Assembly (NCBI GenBank): GCA_002104905.1
Contig: MCFE01000120.1
Span: forward strand, 97,999 to 161,998
Direction: 5' to 3'
Length of the DNA stretch: 64,000 nucleotides
Source of the DNA: Basidiobolus meristosporus CBS 931.73
Lineage: Eukaryota; Basidiobolomycota; Basidiobolomycetes; Basidiobolales; Basidiobolaceae
How positions within the stretch are numbered: the first letter of the stretch is position 1; every line of letters begins with the position of its first letter. Shown piece by piece: positions 34,133 through 46,503 of the stretch. The translations under genes were made by a program, and so were the position numbers. The notes under the pieces are model-generated. The model ran no database searches, was not told where the DNA came from, and was given only the letters and a program-made list of their open reading frames with translations.

Positions 34133-36616
34133 CTATCATCTACTGCATCTCTATCTTTGATTAAAATCTAGCAAAAGAATTGGTGCTGTTACTTGGGACA
34201 TCGTGATCTTTTCATCAGCCCCCAACCATCTTGCGAAGGTGGCACCACCATTTTCACCCGACGGAGAGGGTAGGAGGCCCGCTACCGGTAAGTGGCACGG
34301 TATCTTGATCCAGGTGGGTATCTCCCCCGATCCTCGATCTGGATGCCGTGCGGTTGACCAAGCCTCAGTGAGCATCCAAATTTGGTGATCCCCTTTATAG
34401 CCAGTCTAAGAATAATATACAAGCCAAGGGGAGTCGGATAAGACTCATCCCTTGGGAGGGAAATTTGTCCCAGGGGATATACACATTGGTTTCTGATTTC
34501 CATACCGGAATATATATCCTGCTGCTCCAAACCAGCTTTGTGAATCCATTATTGGTCTCGGAGTCCCCATGCCCAGGTCAGATGGTTGCTCTTTCCAAAC
34601 GAACCACACATGCTACGGGCAAGGCTGGATTTTGCTTGTGGTTGTAGGGCCGTGGCGAGTCCACAGTCTAATTAGGCTTACGCCGTCGGGGGTGTTTCGA
34701 TCTTCAGGATTTGTTCAATGGTTGCTCGCAACTGGTTTACACGATCTGCCTAGCTTCTACCACCCGGCCAGTTCATGGAGCGATGTAGAAGGGCCTGCCG
34801 AGGTATTGCATATTGGTACTTTGTACCTGCCAGTGTTCTCGTATCAAGCGGACTATCGAGCTGCGGCTTGAGGCGGTATGGGGATGCGTAGTGAAGCACA
34901 TGCCCAGCAGGAATTATGACCATAAATAGCTAATTTGCATTGTCATACTGGTGCTTGATTTTACTGAAGGTGCCAGCCATGGAATAAGCAACCATGACCA
35001 CTAAGATTCCCCAAAGTCCTGTGTCAAGTTAATCATTCTTCAACTGTACAGCCTGGCCCCTATGATCAACTGGGTGTCATCGGCATCCGCTGCGGCACGC
35101 AGAGCTTGAGCTCATTTGCACATTGATAGCAGTCTATTGGCATGCATCCTGTACCAAGGATAAATTATAGGCTGATGTGGAAAAGTTGCTTAAGTTCTGC
35201 ATAACATGGCTAGTCTCTGTGGCATAAATGGGCTCGAGGAAAGATCCGCCTAAATTCGAGAGATCGGACTAATACAGGCTATATCTAGCGATTGCAGGCA
35301 TGCTCGTGCGAAATTCTCCAAACAAGATATGTGCATGACAGGATTCAACTGACGAGGTGGACTGCTATATCCAATTCCCTTGGTACGAATATGCAACAGT
35401 GCTGCACAAGCGTATCTTAATTATGATCAATCTCCCAAGGGAATGTAATCAAGCATATAATTGGAAGGATTGTCTTACACAAGTCGCGAGAATGGTGGCG
35501 GGATATCAACTGTCACAGATGGTGAGTGAAGACTACCAATAAAGGCCCACTGGAGGTCGCCCAGACCAACCCACAGATAAGCATACTTGCTGATTGAGTT
35601 GGCAGTGATGCTCGCATGTCTTGCCGTATGTAAGGCATCGACCATGGATTATCTCCAGGTTCGGCGATTTATGTGGCATAGGATCGCCTGATAAGAGTCA
35701 ATATTCCAGCCAGCTTAGACCTCAGGGCCTTAGCTGCCAGGGTAGAACATGACCAATGTTGCCTTGGGATTCATCAGGATTGACCGCGACTTCAAGTTTG
35801 AAATGTAGCTTGAAACGCACATATGAAAGTGTGATTCCAGCGATGTTTAGCACGAATAAACCTCACAGCAATCGTACTAGCTTCTGAAACTACTAGCTAA
35901 TATACTGCATCCTTGCATTGTGATCTGGTGCAATTCTGCCTGTAAACGTCATTGAGCCACTATTGTGTCAACAACTGATACAATAAGGCCGATGCAACCA
36001 CATAGCCATTGCTATCGTTATGCTACAATGTCGAAAGAATCCCTTACCCAACCGTTTTTATTAGGCGATTTTTCCTTTGGGCTTCTCATCCCAGTATAAG
36101 CCCTTATTCATTAAAATATATGAAGATTCAGTCGTGAATATATGCTCTGTATATGACTAAATCTTTAATTTTCTATCCCGTCTAACATAACGTGAAACAA
36201 ATCATAGGCAACTCTGTCTTCCGATCCTTTTCAATATTTGCTCCAGATATATGTAATTACTTTCTTCAGCTGGAATTCCTCATTTATTCTTCGTAACCCT
36301 CCTTAACTCTGTTTCGATATCGTTCCCACATTGAGCCAACGGGGCCGCTGTCTCTCCTTTTCTTTTCGACCAACACAAGTAGCATTTCACTCCAATAAGC
36401 TTACTCATATAGCTCTGAAGTGTTACTACCTACAGAGTACCTTTCCTTGCCTAGCCTCCCCATCAAGTCGCTCTACATTGTCTGGCTAGCAAACTTGAGC
36501 TATTTGTCGGCCTTCTGCCACTCCTTTTGCTTTCAAGTTGAAGCATTGGCTTGTACAACGCTTCCCCATATCCCTGGTTTTTGTTTCGAGCACATTTCTC
36601 AGTGAGTTTTGCTGGC
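34133..36616. other. Long intergenic region, no gene supported
   Basis: Numerous short frames on both strands lack family resemblance or a consistent splice model. Pyrimidine-rich sequence in the last 300 bp precedes the RhoGEF gene and is likely its promoter and 5' UTR. Confidence 0.4.
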
Positions 36617-39505
36617 ATGAGATCAGATAGTTCTTCCAAGATATCTTTGAAGAGCAGAGCTAATCAACTGGATGACTCTAACGAAAGCTGTTTATATATC
36701 TCCTCGAAATCCTCAATATATTCTAACGCCTCAGATTCGGATGCAATGAATACCACTGAGGTGGAGAAGCTATTTCTCGATTTGTTTCAAAGTGAATTGT
36801 CACTATTCACAGACAACAGCGAGCTCCAATTCGGCCAGTTACTTCACAACACACCGGGCCAAATAGATTATTTCGACTCGGATATTCTCACTCGAAGTAA
36901 CGAAATACAGGAAACAGCTGCCGAGAATCACGAAACGAGGAGTAAATCTAGCTTCAATTCCAGATATTCGTTAAAGGGTCTCCAGCTCTTCAAAACAATA
37001 AAGAAGGTTGCTCCCTCTTTACCGCGTTCTGATTCGAATAATCCCAAAAGAAGCGATTGTGAATCCAGAGATGACACATTGGAGTATCAACAAAACGCTG
37101 GTGACGATTTTGTTGATGAGACCCGGGAAACTTCTGACAAAAAGATGGATCCAGATTTAATACATGATTATGGTGAGATTTTTGCACATTGAATTGAAGT
37201 CCCTCCACTTCATTATTAACAGTCCTGATTTTTATTAATCCAAGACGAGAGCAGCAATGCTGACTATACTGGGATATATTCAGATATAGCTAACTCAACA
37301 TCTGGTGAACCAATTACTCGCCCACTAAGATATTCATTACGAAATGAACTTACCTCAATCTCGCCACATCAACAATATGACAATCCAAGTCAAGAGCCCT
37401 CTTCTAAAAGCAGAAGGTCTTTTACAAGCATTCTTTCATCTCCTAAACTAGCAAGTGATGAGAATCTCTCTCGCAATCCATCACAGAGAAGCGACTTCTC
37501 TAATACTTCAGCAAGCTCTTGGTCCACTTACACCGACAATGACGACAACCAGGGCCTGGAGTGTTCTCAAAGCAAAATATTTGTCCCTCTGGATATTCCA
37601 AACAATCTTGGGGATTTTTCCGCTACTTCTATATTAAACGAGCTGGGCATCGTGGATGAAAAAGAAGTTAAACGTTCACAGAGTTTGAATACGCCATCGA
37701 AAACCCCTGAAGCGCACTTTCTGCGAAAGAACTCGTCTTCAGTGGATCTTCCTTTACTTAATAGTTGGAGCCAGGTAGATGTTTCTCACATGTTGGCCAT
37801 CAGAACAGTACACCCTGAATGCGCCTCACATGCACATTATTATCATGGGCTTATGCTAATCTGCCGTCTATATTCAAATAGCAAAAAGAATGCATAACCT
37901 CTAGGCAGCTGGTAAGTGCACTCCACACATAATATCCGGAGGTCAGTAGGTTAACCATATCGTGCAGAACCAAGCGTTCCGACCTGGTTGCAATGAGGCG
38001 CGATACTACGTTGCTGAGGAGATCTTCACTACTGAAATCAGCTACCTGGAGAATCTTGAAATTATTCTCAATGTAATTTCCAGAAGTAGCATAGACGCCA
38101 ACCATAGCCATACTAACTTCATTATTTGATCTTCCGTTTCCATGTAGACCTTTATGATTCCAATTCAAAATATGGCCAAGACGCCCGATCCTATCATCGG
38201 GCCTCATGATACTAAGATCATCTTCCAGGGCATTGAATCGCTGCATCAACTCAGTCAAGAGTTATGCTATGAACTAAAAACCGAGATTGAGAATTGGAAC
38301 CAACACTCACTCATTGGAGGCTTATTCTTGAAGCGACAGAGGTCTTGGGACATTTATCCCAGGTTTGTAGACAACTACTCCTTTGCGCGTGAAGCCATTC
38401 AGAGGGCTGAGGGAACCGCATCATACAATACTTTCATGAAGGTTTTCTGAGTTTCCTTACGTCGTAATTTCAGCTGTTCAATTTACTCATTATGCCTGGA
38501 TAGAGTGTGAAAAAGGACACCAAGCGCCAAACTCTCAAGGATTTTCTTATCATTCCGATTCAGCGTGTAACAAGATATACTTTGCTTCTGAAGGGTACTC
38601 CAACTGTCAGCTGTGTTAAGCTGAATTTGCACTAATCATTTCATTTCTTTAGATCTTCAGAAGCAAACCCCGGAGGATCACCCTGACTTTGGCGAGGTTA
38701 CAGAGGCTCTGACGTTCATGAAAGAACTCGCAGTAAGAGTTAATGAGGTGAAGCAAATGGAAGAGGAGCGAACCCAACTGTTTACCATCTTTAATAGCAT
38801 TCGAAACTGCCCGGTAAGTTTGTTAGGAATTTTTCGTTACCACATCTCAGTGATTGACATCTCTATAGCCTACAGTGATCAACTCAAAGCGCAGGTTTGC
38901 ATTGGAGACGGATCTTGTAGAAACCCGGACAAATCGGAAACTCCATATTGTGCTGTTTTCGGACTATCTAATGCTGGCCACCCCGAACAAAGGCAGACAG
39001 GTGAAAACAGGGGAGAAGTGGGCTTTTCTTCGGTTAATTGATCTGAGGCATATTATTCTATTTAATGTACCGGACACCAAAGGTATGTTTTCGCACAATC
39101 ACTTATCTGATGAATTGCCCATTGACTTAACGCAAAAAACCTGCCCTAGATGCTGCCAATCTTACCGTAATTTTTGTATCCAACCCGATCCCTAGTACTG
39201 ATGCAGAGGGCGCCGAACAGTCGGGGCAAAGCCTTCCAGTCAACATGACGGAGAGCCAGCAGACCTCACCACCACCTTCTCCGAAAAGTGCCACCCGCAC
39301 CAATTTCCCGGAGCCAAGAAAGCGGGCCAGCTCCAAGAAATCCATGCCGCCAAATCAATACGTCTTTCAGCACTACGATCGAAAATCCAAGGTGGAGTTT
39401 TTGATTGCCCTTGAAAATGAACTGTCCAACATTCGGAAGAAACTGGGTGGGAAGCCGCGTAATTTTATTCAAACATTCAATCACCTTCATTCCAACACTT
39501 TTTGA
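36617..39505 (+). CDS. Rho guanine-nucleotide exchange factor (DH-PH), 8 exons
   Basis: Activates a Rho/Cdc42-type GTPase at membranes, by family. Exons are 36617-37172, 37245-37774, 37968-38072, 38148-38441, 38504-38594, 38653-38813, 38869-39082 and 39150-39505. The phases close to 768 residues. The first 360 residues are Ser/Thr/Asn-rich and look disordered. The DH domain starts at about residue 365 (EARYYVAEEIFTTEISYLENL) and contains the CR3 helix DFLIIPIQRVTRYTLLLKD. The PH domain follows (RRFALETDLVE, KLHIVLFSDYLMLAT) and is interrupted by a Ser/Pro-rich insert before YVFQHYDRKSKVEFLIALENE. The second intron (193 bp) is the longest and has the least certain boundaries. Other upstream ATGs in the frame (36551) are possible, but the ATG at MRSDSSSK was preferred. 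Confidence 0.88.
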
Positions 39506-41049
39506 ACTCCCCCAGCCTTCCGCCTCTCCCCCCCACCCCGCAACTGCAGCTCGAAATCCGACTCATTTCTTTCTCAGTTATTACTGGCATATTTTTAATT
39601 TTGATCGCTTCCGAGCTTTGGTTACCTCAATCGGATGTATATTAGTTGGTATAGACTTCCCCTGATAGCGTCTCTTGTTTTTATACTCAAAATATCTTCC
39701 CCTCCACCGTCCCGTAATAATGCTCTGCAACCTACCGATTGCCCTCAAGACCTTGGCCAGCATCTCCGTGGGATGTATGGTCCAGTGTTGTTGGCAGTTT
39801 CGATCCATTAAAATGAACCAAACGATGAATGTTCAATTCCCCAATCGATTGCCATGGCGATCCCTACCAACACATGAGTATGAATGGATCGTCCAATTTT
39901 GAGTCGAGGGAGACTGAGGCCCCTCGCCCATTGACGAGCGATATAGGCCTCTTCGTACGGTGGGGGAGCATGCAGTTGGGTCTGGTTTCGTGGCTGAAGT
40001 ATGATGTAGGTGTGTCTGGTAGTCTTGCTGATCGTTCAAGATCGATTGATTGGCGATGATTCTGCTTATCCAGTGGCATCAGTAGATCATGAGGCCCAGT
40101 TTCTGATCACCCCGCGATGGATGTGCATGGGAGATGGGTGCTGATCGTTAGATCAACTGTTTCACCAATGTGTTGAATAAAGCCAACCCCTCTGCATTAT
40201 TACGAGGTCACCTACCATATGGAATGACAAGGTGCTGTCCAGCTCAAGTGGCCCCCCTCTTGATAGGGGGAATGAGGGACGATTGAGATGCAGAATCTCC
40301 CTGACACTACTCCTAGACCAGTTCAACCCAAAACGCCGTCTTCCCAACCAAATGCACAGCCATAGATGGCCAGAACATAAGCCCGACAATAGGCCAGAAA
40401 ATCCATTTGTACCTGAGTATCGCTCGGACGTGCGCGGGTTGGTCTGGTGTGTATCAGATGAGGGCTGACTCAAGAGAAATGGAGGATGCCAACCACGGAA
40501 TGGATATGCGCCGATCAGACTTGCTCTAGATTAGTCGGTGTGCCAGCTAGACAGATTAGTGCCATCGCAGAGATGTCTCCATGGCCGCTCGTGCCATCTA
40601 ATCCCAGTAATCCGAGGAATCCTGAAATGCTACCCAGTGGGTTGTGGCTCGGCGTGTTGATGGAAATGATGGCCGGTGATCATGAGCGTACATAGTCGGA
40701 CACTCTGGCCGATGTTTTGGGCCCTGCTATTCGGCAAGAGCCGAATCATACATGTTGGTTGGTTCAAGGTAGTTGATTCTTGGTCGGGTCACCCCCAACA
40801 TCAGAACATCAGTACAACATCGACCGATTCTGGAATCGATGGGTCGGAGCCATACTTGATAATGATAAAGTACAAATATTTTATTCACATCAACGAATAA
40901 TGTCGAGATTCTCGGTGTATTTGCAGCACCGCCGGTTGGCAGCCAAGAATAGTGTGTTTAAGGGTCCCGTTTGATGATGACCACGGCATGATACATATAT
41001 ACACTGGGAGGGCGGAGGGGGAAGGGGGGTGCAATGGGTAGAAAGCTTT
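39506..41049. other. Intergenic region, nothing recognised
   Basis: Holds convergent 3' ends of the RhoGEF gene and of the minus-strand membrane-protein gene. No additional gene is supported. Confidence 0.4.
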
Positions 41050-42819
41050 CTACTCTTGTTTGGACTTGACAGACTTCATCCAATTGATCATCGAATTTCC
41101 GAGGAATTGGATCACCTCGTCGGCAGTCACGGCAATCCTGTCCTTCCAAGTGAGAAGAACTGGTTGAATCTCCTCGTATGCTTCTTTGGCAAGTCTAGGG
41201 ATCTGTGCGGAGAATTGCATTCCCATATTGGCCAACATCTGGATGCACTTCACCATCATGGGCCACATGGGCTCCAGATAGCTTTGGACCAGCTGCTGTG
41301 CGAATCTCGCGGCCTGTTCCGTGTAGACCAGACCTCTTTTGCTTATGGAGGCGATACACCTCAACTGCTCCCCGAAGTTAAACGAGAGTGGCTTCAATAT
41401 GGTGGCCAGCGATCGGAGCCCGGAGAGCATGGCGGCGCCACACGCGATCGTGTAATCCACTGCTAGTTGAAAAACGCTAGTCGCATGTTGGCAAAGATTT
41501 GAGCCTGCGATTACAATGAATCCCCATGCATGCGTCAACCCGTCTTGGAGCGGGGACCAGGCAAGCACAGCCCAACCCTGGAGCACCTTCAGTGAGTTCC
41601 AAAATGTATTTCTGAAGAACCTGTAAACTCTCAGCGACTTAATGACGGCAAGCCGATGCACTTCAATGGCAGCTTGATAAGCACTCTTCAGATTGCTGAA
41701 GAAATACTTCGAGCAGCGATATGCTTGGCACGTAAAGGAGAATGCGCCCTCGCAGAAGATGACCAGTGAACTGGTTAACATCGCCCAGGCTCTTGGCACC
41801 CCCGTCGTCCATAACCATACAATGCTCGTCTTGAGTAGGCGGTAGGTAAGTTTGCAGACCTCCCAGCCGATCATGATGGAATATTCCTGAAACATTGCCA
41901 GCGAAGAGTGATAAAAACTACGGATGCCTGAACCTAGGCGTCTGAGATGGCATTGGATGTGCCTTTCCCACGTGGGTGCAATTTTGCTGAGAAGGTTACT
42001 GCAACCGACGTACACATTCGACCAGATTCGTTCGAGATTGCGATTGATCATGGTAATTAGAGGCTTGACGGCTGGGATCAAAGAGTACACCTTTCCTGTG
42101 AAAAGGTAAAGGTCTCGAAGATCATCCAACAGGTCGAATATGAGCACCTGAAGGCATTGGATGGCTAGTTTTCCCAGGAAGCACCCTCTAGACACCACCC
42201 AAGAGGAAACATCGAACACAAGGGTGGTGAACGACTGAACAAACCGGCTTAACAGGGTGTTCTCAAGGATAGCAGCGATGGAATGGCAGGTTCGCCAGAA
42301 ATACGCCGAGCCAAGGTAACCGAGCTCAAGTGCACTACGGGCGAAGCGATTCGCAGCTGGCAGTAGGTGCTTGCCGACTTTCAGCCCGGAATCCAGGATC
42401 AAGGCACTAGGGCGTAGAACATAGCGATTCCAGTACCAGGGGGCCACACGTTTGAATGTCTCCGGTAACTGCGCCAGGTATCCAAGAAGGCAAGTGAGTA
42501 GAAAAGGGACCTTTTCTATGGCCCAGAGAATGCCGTCGACGGTGCAGAACACCCCGATCTTATACAGACCCCAAACCAACCGGAGAAAAAGATACACAAA
42601 AGCAAGTGGGAAAAATGGGATCAGAAGCGCACGGTTGCGACGAAGGGTGGTGGGCTCTGTATCGTCTGGTTTATCTTTAATTATGTTTGCTTTCCTCTCC
42701 TTCTCTAGTCTCCAGTTTGGAGTGTATTCCCTTGCAACAAACAGGAAACAACTGAGGAAAAGTAGAATGGCACCTATCACCTTAGGTGAAGAGAACAACT
42801 GGGTGAGTACTTCCTGCAT
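41050..42819 (-). CDS. Unrecognised membrane-associated protein, 589 residues
   Basis: Intronless frame of 589 residues with no recognised family. The N-terminus has one clear hydrophobic helix (VIGAILLFLSCFLFVA, about residues 14-30). A basic loop follows (KERKANIIKDK), then a second hydrophobic hairpin (LLIPFFPLAFVYLFLRLVWGLY). The remaining length is a chain of Trp-, Leu- and Arg-rich amphipathic helices with recurring WxxG and WxxT spacings. There are no Pro/Ser-rich linkers. The arrangement suggests an integral or membrane-hugging protein of the ER or nuclear envelope. Function cannot be assigned. The start is the first ATG of the frame. High GC and long open length argue that the gene is real. 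Confidence 0.75.
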   Translation of the reverse strand: MQEVLTQLFSSPKVIGAILLFLSCFLFVAREYTPNWRLEKERKANIIKDKPDDTEPTTLRRNRALLIPFFPLAFVYLFLRLVWGLYKIGVFCTVDGILWAIEKVPFLLTCLLGYLAQLPETFKRVAPWYWNRYVLRPSALILDSGLKVGKHLLPAANRFARSALELGYLGSAYFWRTCHSIAAILENTLLSRFVQSFTTLVFDVSSWVVSRGCFLGKLAIQCLQVLIFDLLDDLRDLYLFTGKVYSLIPAVKPLITMINRNLERIWSNVYVGCSNLLSKIAPTWERHIQCHLRRLGSGIRSFYHSSLAMFQEYSIMIGWEVCKLTYRLLKTSIVWLWTTGVPRAWAMLTSSLVIFCEGAFSFTCQAYRCSKYFFSNLKSAYQAAIEVHRLAVIKSLRVYRFFRNTFWNSLKVLQGWAVLAWSPLQDGLTHAWGFIVIAGSNLCQHATSVFQLAVDYTIACGAAMLSGLRSLATILKPLSFNFGEQLRCIASISKRGLVYTEQAARFAQQLVQSYLEPMWPMMVKCIQMLANMGMQFSAQIPRLAKEAYEEIQPVLLTWKDRIAVTADEVIQFLGNSMINWMKSVKSKQE

Positions 42820-44133
42820 TGGAATGATGGAGAAAATACGGGTCTTAGGAGGGCTTATAATTTGGAAGTCCGTAGTACACCACCTCTTGGCAATCCATTA
42901 TAGATCAGCCCAGTCAGTGATCTCGAAACTGATCCAAAACCTCTGTTGTAGTCACTCCCGTGTTATATGTCGCTCTTATTATGTGGTGAGTGGAGCGAAT
43001 CAAGTGATCGGGATTTCTGGAATAAACCATACCGGATTCACCACGATATGCCATAATTGGTTGCAGCGTAGCTTGGCATCATGACAAACAAGGCCCAAGT
43101 GAACAGTATAGGTGCCCAACACGAAATCAGCGGTCGTTAGCCATATATACCTCTCGCATTGCTCCTACGAAAAGAGAAATTCCAACATGTCGTGTGTTCC
43201 GTCCAGGCAGACCGAACGATAAGCAACCGCAATGGATCGTTGTATGACACAAGCTGAGGCTGAATATCAATGGGAATGGGAACGGGCATAGGATATGAAT
43301 GCGAGTGTGAGTGTGAGTGTGAATACAGCGCCTTAGTTGAATCAGTCCCTTTTTCTGGCAAGCCTTGTGTCGAACATGATTCAGTTCAGATGAAGATGGC
43401 TTCGTGAAAGCAACGGCCTGAACATATCCTGCCAAATACCAAGAGCCACTCGATACATCTTTGTCCCGATTTCCTCACTGCGACTGCTCTGCAGCCATGC
43501 CATCTTTTCACAGGATGAGCCTGAATCTATCCCCATCACCCACCCGATTGGCAACATGATCAACACAACCTGTCATGTCCAACGCACTACTATTTGTACC
43601 ACATTCCCGGCAGGCTTCCATCGGCGAAATCCGCTACCCCATCGTGGTTGATGGTTGAGTGACGATGATGTCAGGAATCCTGTGGTATTGTTAGAAAACC
43701 CATAGGGTGGTGGATCTCGTTGTATTCCAAGCTAGCTTGTCGCCTTGACAAGCGGGTGTGCTGGTGGTATCTACAGGGGTTCTCAAACTCCCACATATCT
43801 TGCTTCGGAAAACACACGAGCCCGATTGCTTCCTCGACTCATGATTTCAAGCAGTGCATTCGCTGAAACAGGGATGAGCCATTCGATAAGCGCAGGCAGA
43901 TCGTGCAACAGTAATCAATCAATGGCTCATTCATGCCAGATCAGTGGCTTGATGAAGCTATCAGATGATGGAATTGGCTCGTCGTATGAGTTATTGACAA
44001 ACTCCATGAGTGGAGGAGCGAGTGGCTGATTATGTCGTCAGAAACTTACGCAGCCCGAATAGTGTTGAGACGGCATCGGAGGGCTTGTCCGCATTAAAAC
44101 TCCTCACCTCTGCTTGTGCTGCTATACTGAATT
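42820..44133. other. Intergenic region with a short GTGTGA microsatellite
   Basis: A run of GTGTGA-type repeats lies at about 43299-43325. No gene is supported; the region probably holds divergent promoters of the membrane-protein gene and the DsbA-like gene. Confidence 0.4.
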
Positions 44134-45080
44134 ATGGATCTCAACAAACTCGACCAAGCTTTGAAGAACGTTTCCGCTCCTTACTCCGGTATCTGGCATT
44201 GGGTATTACTCTTCGCAAGTGCTGCCACTCACTACTCAATATAGGCCATCGAATTGGCCCGCAAGCGGCCTCGCATATTCTCGAGTTCTATGTGGATTTT
44301 ACAGTGAGTTCTTACTCCCCTGTTCTCCGCAACATCGTTACTAAGCTCGTTTGCTCGCTCCAGTGCCCATTCTCTCGTCGACTCTTCAACAATCTCACCA
44401 AGGTAAATATAAGCCCAGTCTCCATACTCGTTTTTAGGAAGGTCATTGCGTTAATTGGGCTGGACGAACAGGAGGTGATTCCCAGTGTTCAAGCCGATTC
44501 CGACAAAAGCATCCAGTTTATCTTACGCCATCAAGTGCAACCGTGGCACCCACAGAGCACCTTGCTACATGAGGTTGGCAACCCTCCAATTCCCTTCCAA
44601 GGAATGTTTATTGAATGGGACCTAAGAACCGTTGCTTTTAGGCTTCGCTGGCAGCGGAGAAGATAGACCCCCAGAAATTCCTGGCCTACGCGGAAAAGCT
44701 GTTTGATGTTCAGCGGGAGTAAATATTCTTTTCGCTTGGTTGCTTGATAGCTGGCCCTCGACTTATCACCGGTATTTAGTTACTTTGACGAGGCATGCCA
44801 CAACCTCAGTCGCACCCAGATCTATCACTCCTTGGCCGATCATGCCGAGTCTCTGGGGATCGACCGAGAGGAATTCCTAGGGTACCTTTTGATACCAGAC
44901 GCTGAACCACGAAACAAAGGGAACAAAATCCATGGAGATCTCAAATACCACATTAAATTGGCCAGACAAAATGGGATTCATGTCTCCCCTACGGTGTTGC
45001 TTGACGGGATCATTGACTCGTCAGTTTCAAGCTCGTGGGGGCTAAACGAATGGAACGACTGGCTGGAGGCCAAGTTGTGA
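44134..45080 (+). CDS. DsbA-like thioredoxin-fold protein (CPFS active site)
   Basis: Exons are 44134-44188, 44245-44303, 44364-44402, 44442-44573, 44642-44718 and 44780-45080, giving 220 residues. The N-terminal part reads HRIGPQAASHILEFYVDFTC, then CPFSRRLFNNLTK. The beta strand and the C-P-F-S helix start are as in DsbA-like proteins, with serine for the resolving cysteine. FILRHQVQPWHPQSTLLHE and the C-terminal VSPTVLLDGII with the cis-Pro loop complete the fold. A CxxS site cannot form the internal disulphide, so a glutathione-dependent or non-redox role is more likely than classical oxidase activity. The 39-bp third intron is a multiple of three and open, so its retention would only insert 13 residues. 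Fungal proteins of this group are mostly uncharacterised. Confidence 0.82.
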
Positions 45081-46503
45081 TTTCAGAGAGAAACGGCTAC
45101 GTACTTTCTACATCCTTGTAGCTCCTCACCAGCAGCTCCCTGTGCATACATTTGGATTGCTCCCGGACTCAGTGATGTGATGGCTAAGGCCTACTGAATA
45201 CTTGTGTGGAATCGATGGCCAACAGCCTCGTCCGAATTTCTCCTAATAAATCACCTGTTCCCTCTAATGCAATGGCTCACTCCATGGGCTGTAGTTGAAT
45301 TGGCGGATTAGAGAGCGCGAGGGCAGTTCGGGTGGTCAACAGTGCATTCCCTTGAATCCTGTTGTATTGTTTTTCATGCGCATCGAATCAGCGGGGCAAG
45401 CTCCTGATTCAGATGCCATTACTGTGACCATCTCCTGCCATCTATAGGTAGATTTCATTTGAGCTGGCTGGAGGGGAGATGAGACTGGAGACGTGCTATT
45501 GGTGAAGGGCGGGGTTGTTTTCAGAAGAAATCAAGGATGTGTCGCATCCTCGACCCTGGTAGGGACCCATGTGAGGCTTTCATGCCAGGCTGGCAAGCAA
45601 CATCGATCCAAGATTCACCTCGATGATGTGGCTGACCGGTGTTCTGCGAAGGGATGGGCGGATGAACCGCAAACACGCCCACATATCACCACCATTGCAA
45701 CGAAGCCAGCTGGCGCGGATGCAATTTGATTAGTTTGGTAGCATTGTCCGGGTTGAGGAGGAACAGTTCTGGCACACCGCCCTCTGTGTGTTTCACCCAC
45801 CCCTCCAGGTACATAATTCATCAGCTCTCCAAATCCTACTCTTGGTCGAGCTAATCTGTCTATATATGGCAAACAGTAACTGGTTTTTAGTTGACTTCCA
45901 CTCAGAGGGAACTTCCCAAATCTGGTGCAAGGTCGGCTTCGCGACAGGCTTATCCGAAATTCTTCTTACGACAAAACACACCACCCGCTGTTCCCCACGA
46001 GTTCCCTGTTGTGCAACAGCATGATGGTATCTGCAACCCTTGCTCTCCATGGAAGCTGGATCCTTCTACTCACCGTCACCCTGAACTTTCATTTACTGGC
46101 CATTGCAGTGCACGCTTGCTAACCAACAATGGCGTCGGTGTTGCCGAAATTTGGACGCTGGCTTCCCTGAAATAGCATCTGATACCGCTTTGGTCTCTCA
46201 GATTCACTAGCATTTGGCAAAGCACCGTAAACCCCCCCCCCCCAGCCTATCACACTTGGGATGTGGAGATACACCTAGGTGAGGCTCACTCGGTTATCAT
46301 GCTCTATGTACCTGAGAATTCCAGGAAAATCGATTAATATGCCGATGTCATGATATCACTGATATTCCTTCGGAATTTCACTGATTTTCGCTGAAAAGGA
46401 CCCCATATATACACTAGCCTCATGCTGTACGAGCCTAGTTCATCCCTTCCGTACCTATTTCTACCAAACTTGTCTGTAAATTTACTGCTTTGTTCAGCGA
46501 AAC
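45081..46503. other. Intergenic region with a poly-C run
   Basis: A run of 13 C lies at 46231-46243. No gene is supported; the last 200 bp upstream of the TBC gene are pyrimidine-rich, as expected of a promoter. Confidence 0.4.

Noticed and set aside
36420-36605. Hydrophobic 61-codon frame just upstream of the RhoGEF start
   Set aside because: Looks like a signal-anchor, but it is in pyrimidine-rich promoter sequence with no phase-compatible splice to the RhoGEF.
37904-37913. 3- or 7-nt microexon between RhoGEF exons 2 and 3
   Set aside because: CAG CTG followed by GTAAGT is tempting, but the 7-nt version breaks the frame and the 3-nt version is unnecessary, since direct splicing keeps the frame.
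41029-41466. 145-codon plus-strand frame opposite the membrane-protein gene
   Set aside because: Antisense shadow of a 589-codon intact frame; no family resemblance.
46231-46243. Poly-C run as a regulatory element
   Set aside because: A simple homopolymer in intergenic DNA with no supporting context; prone to sequencing error.
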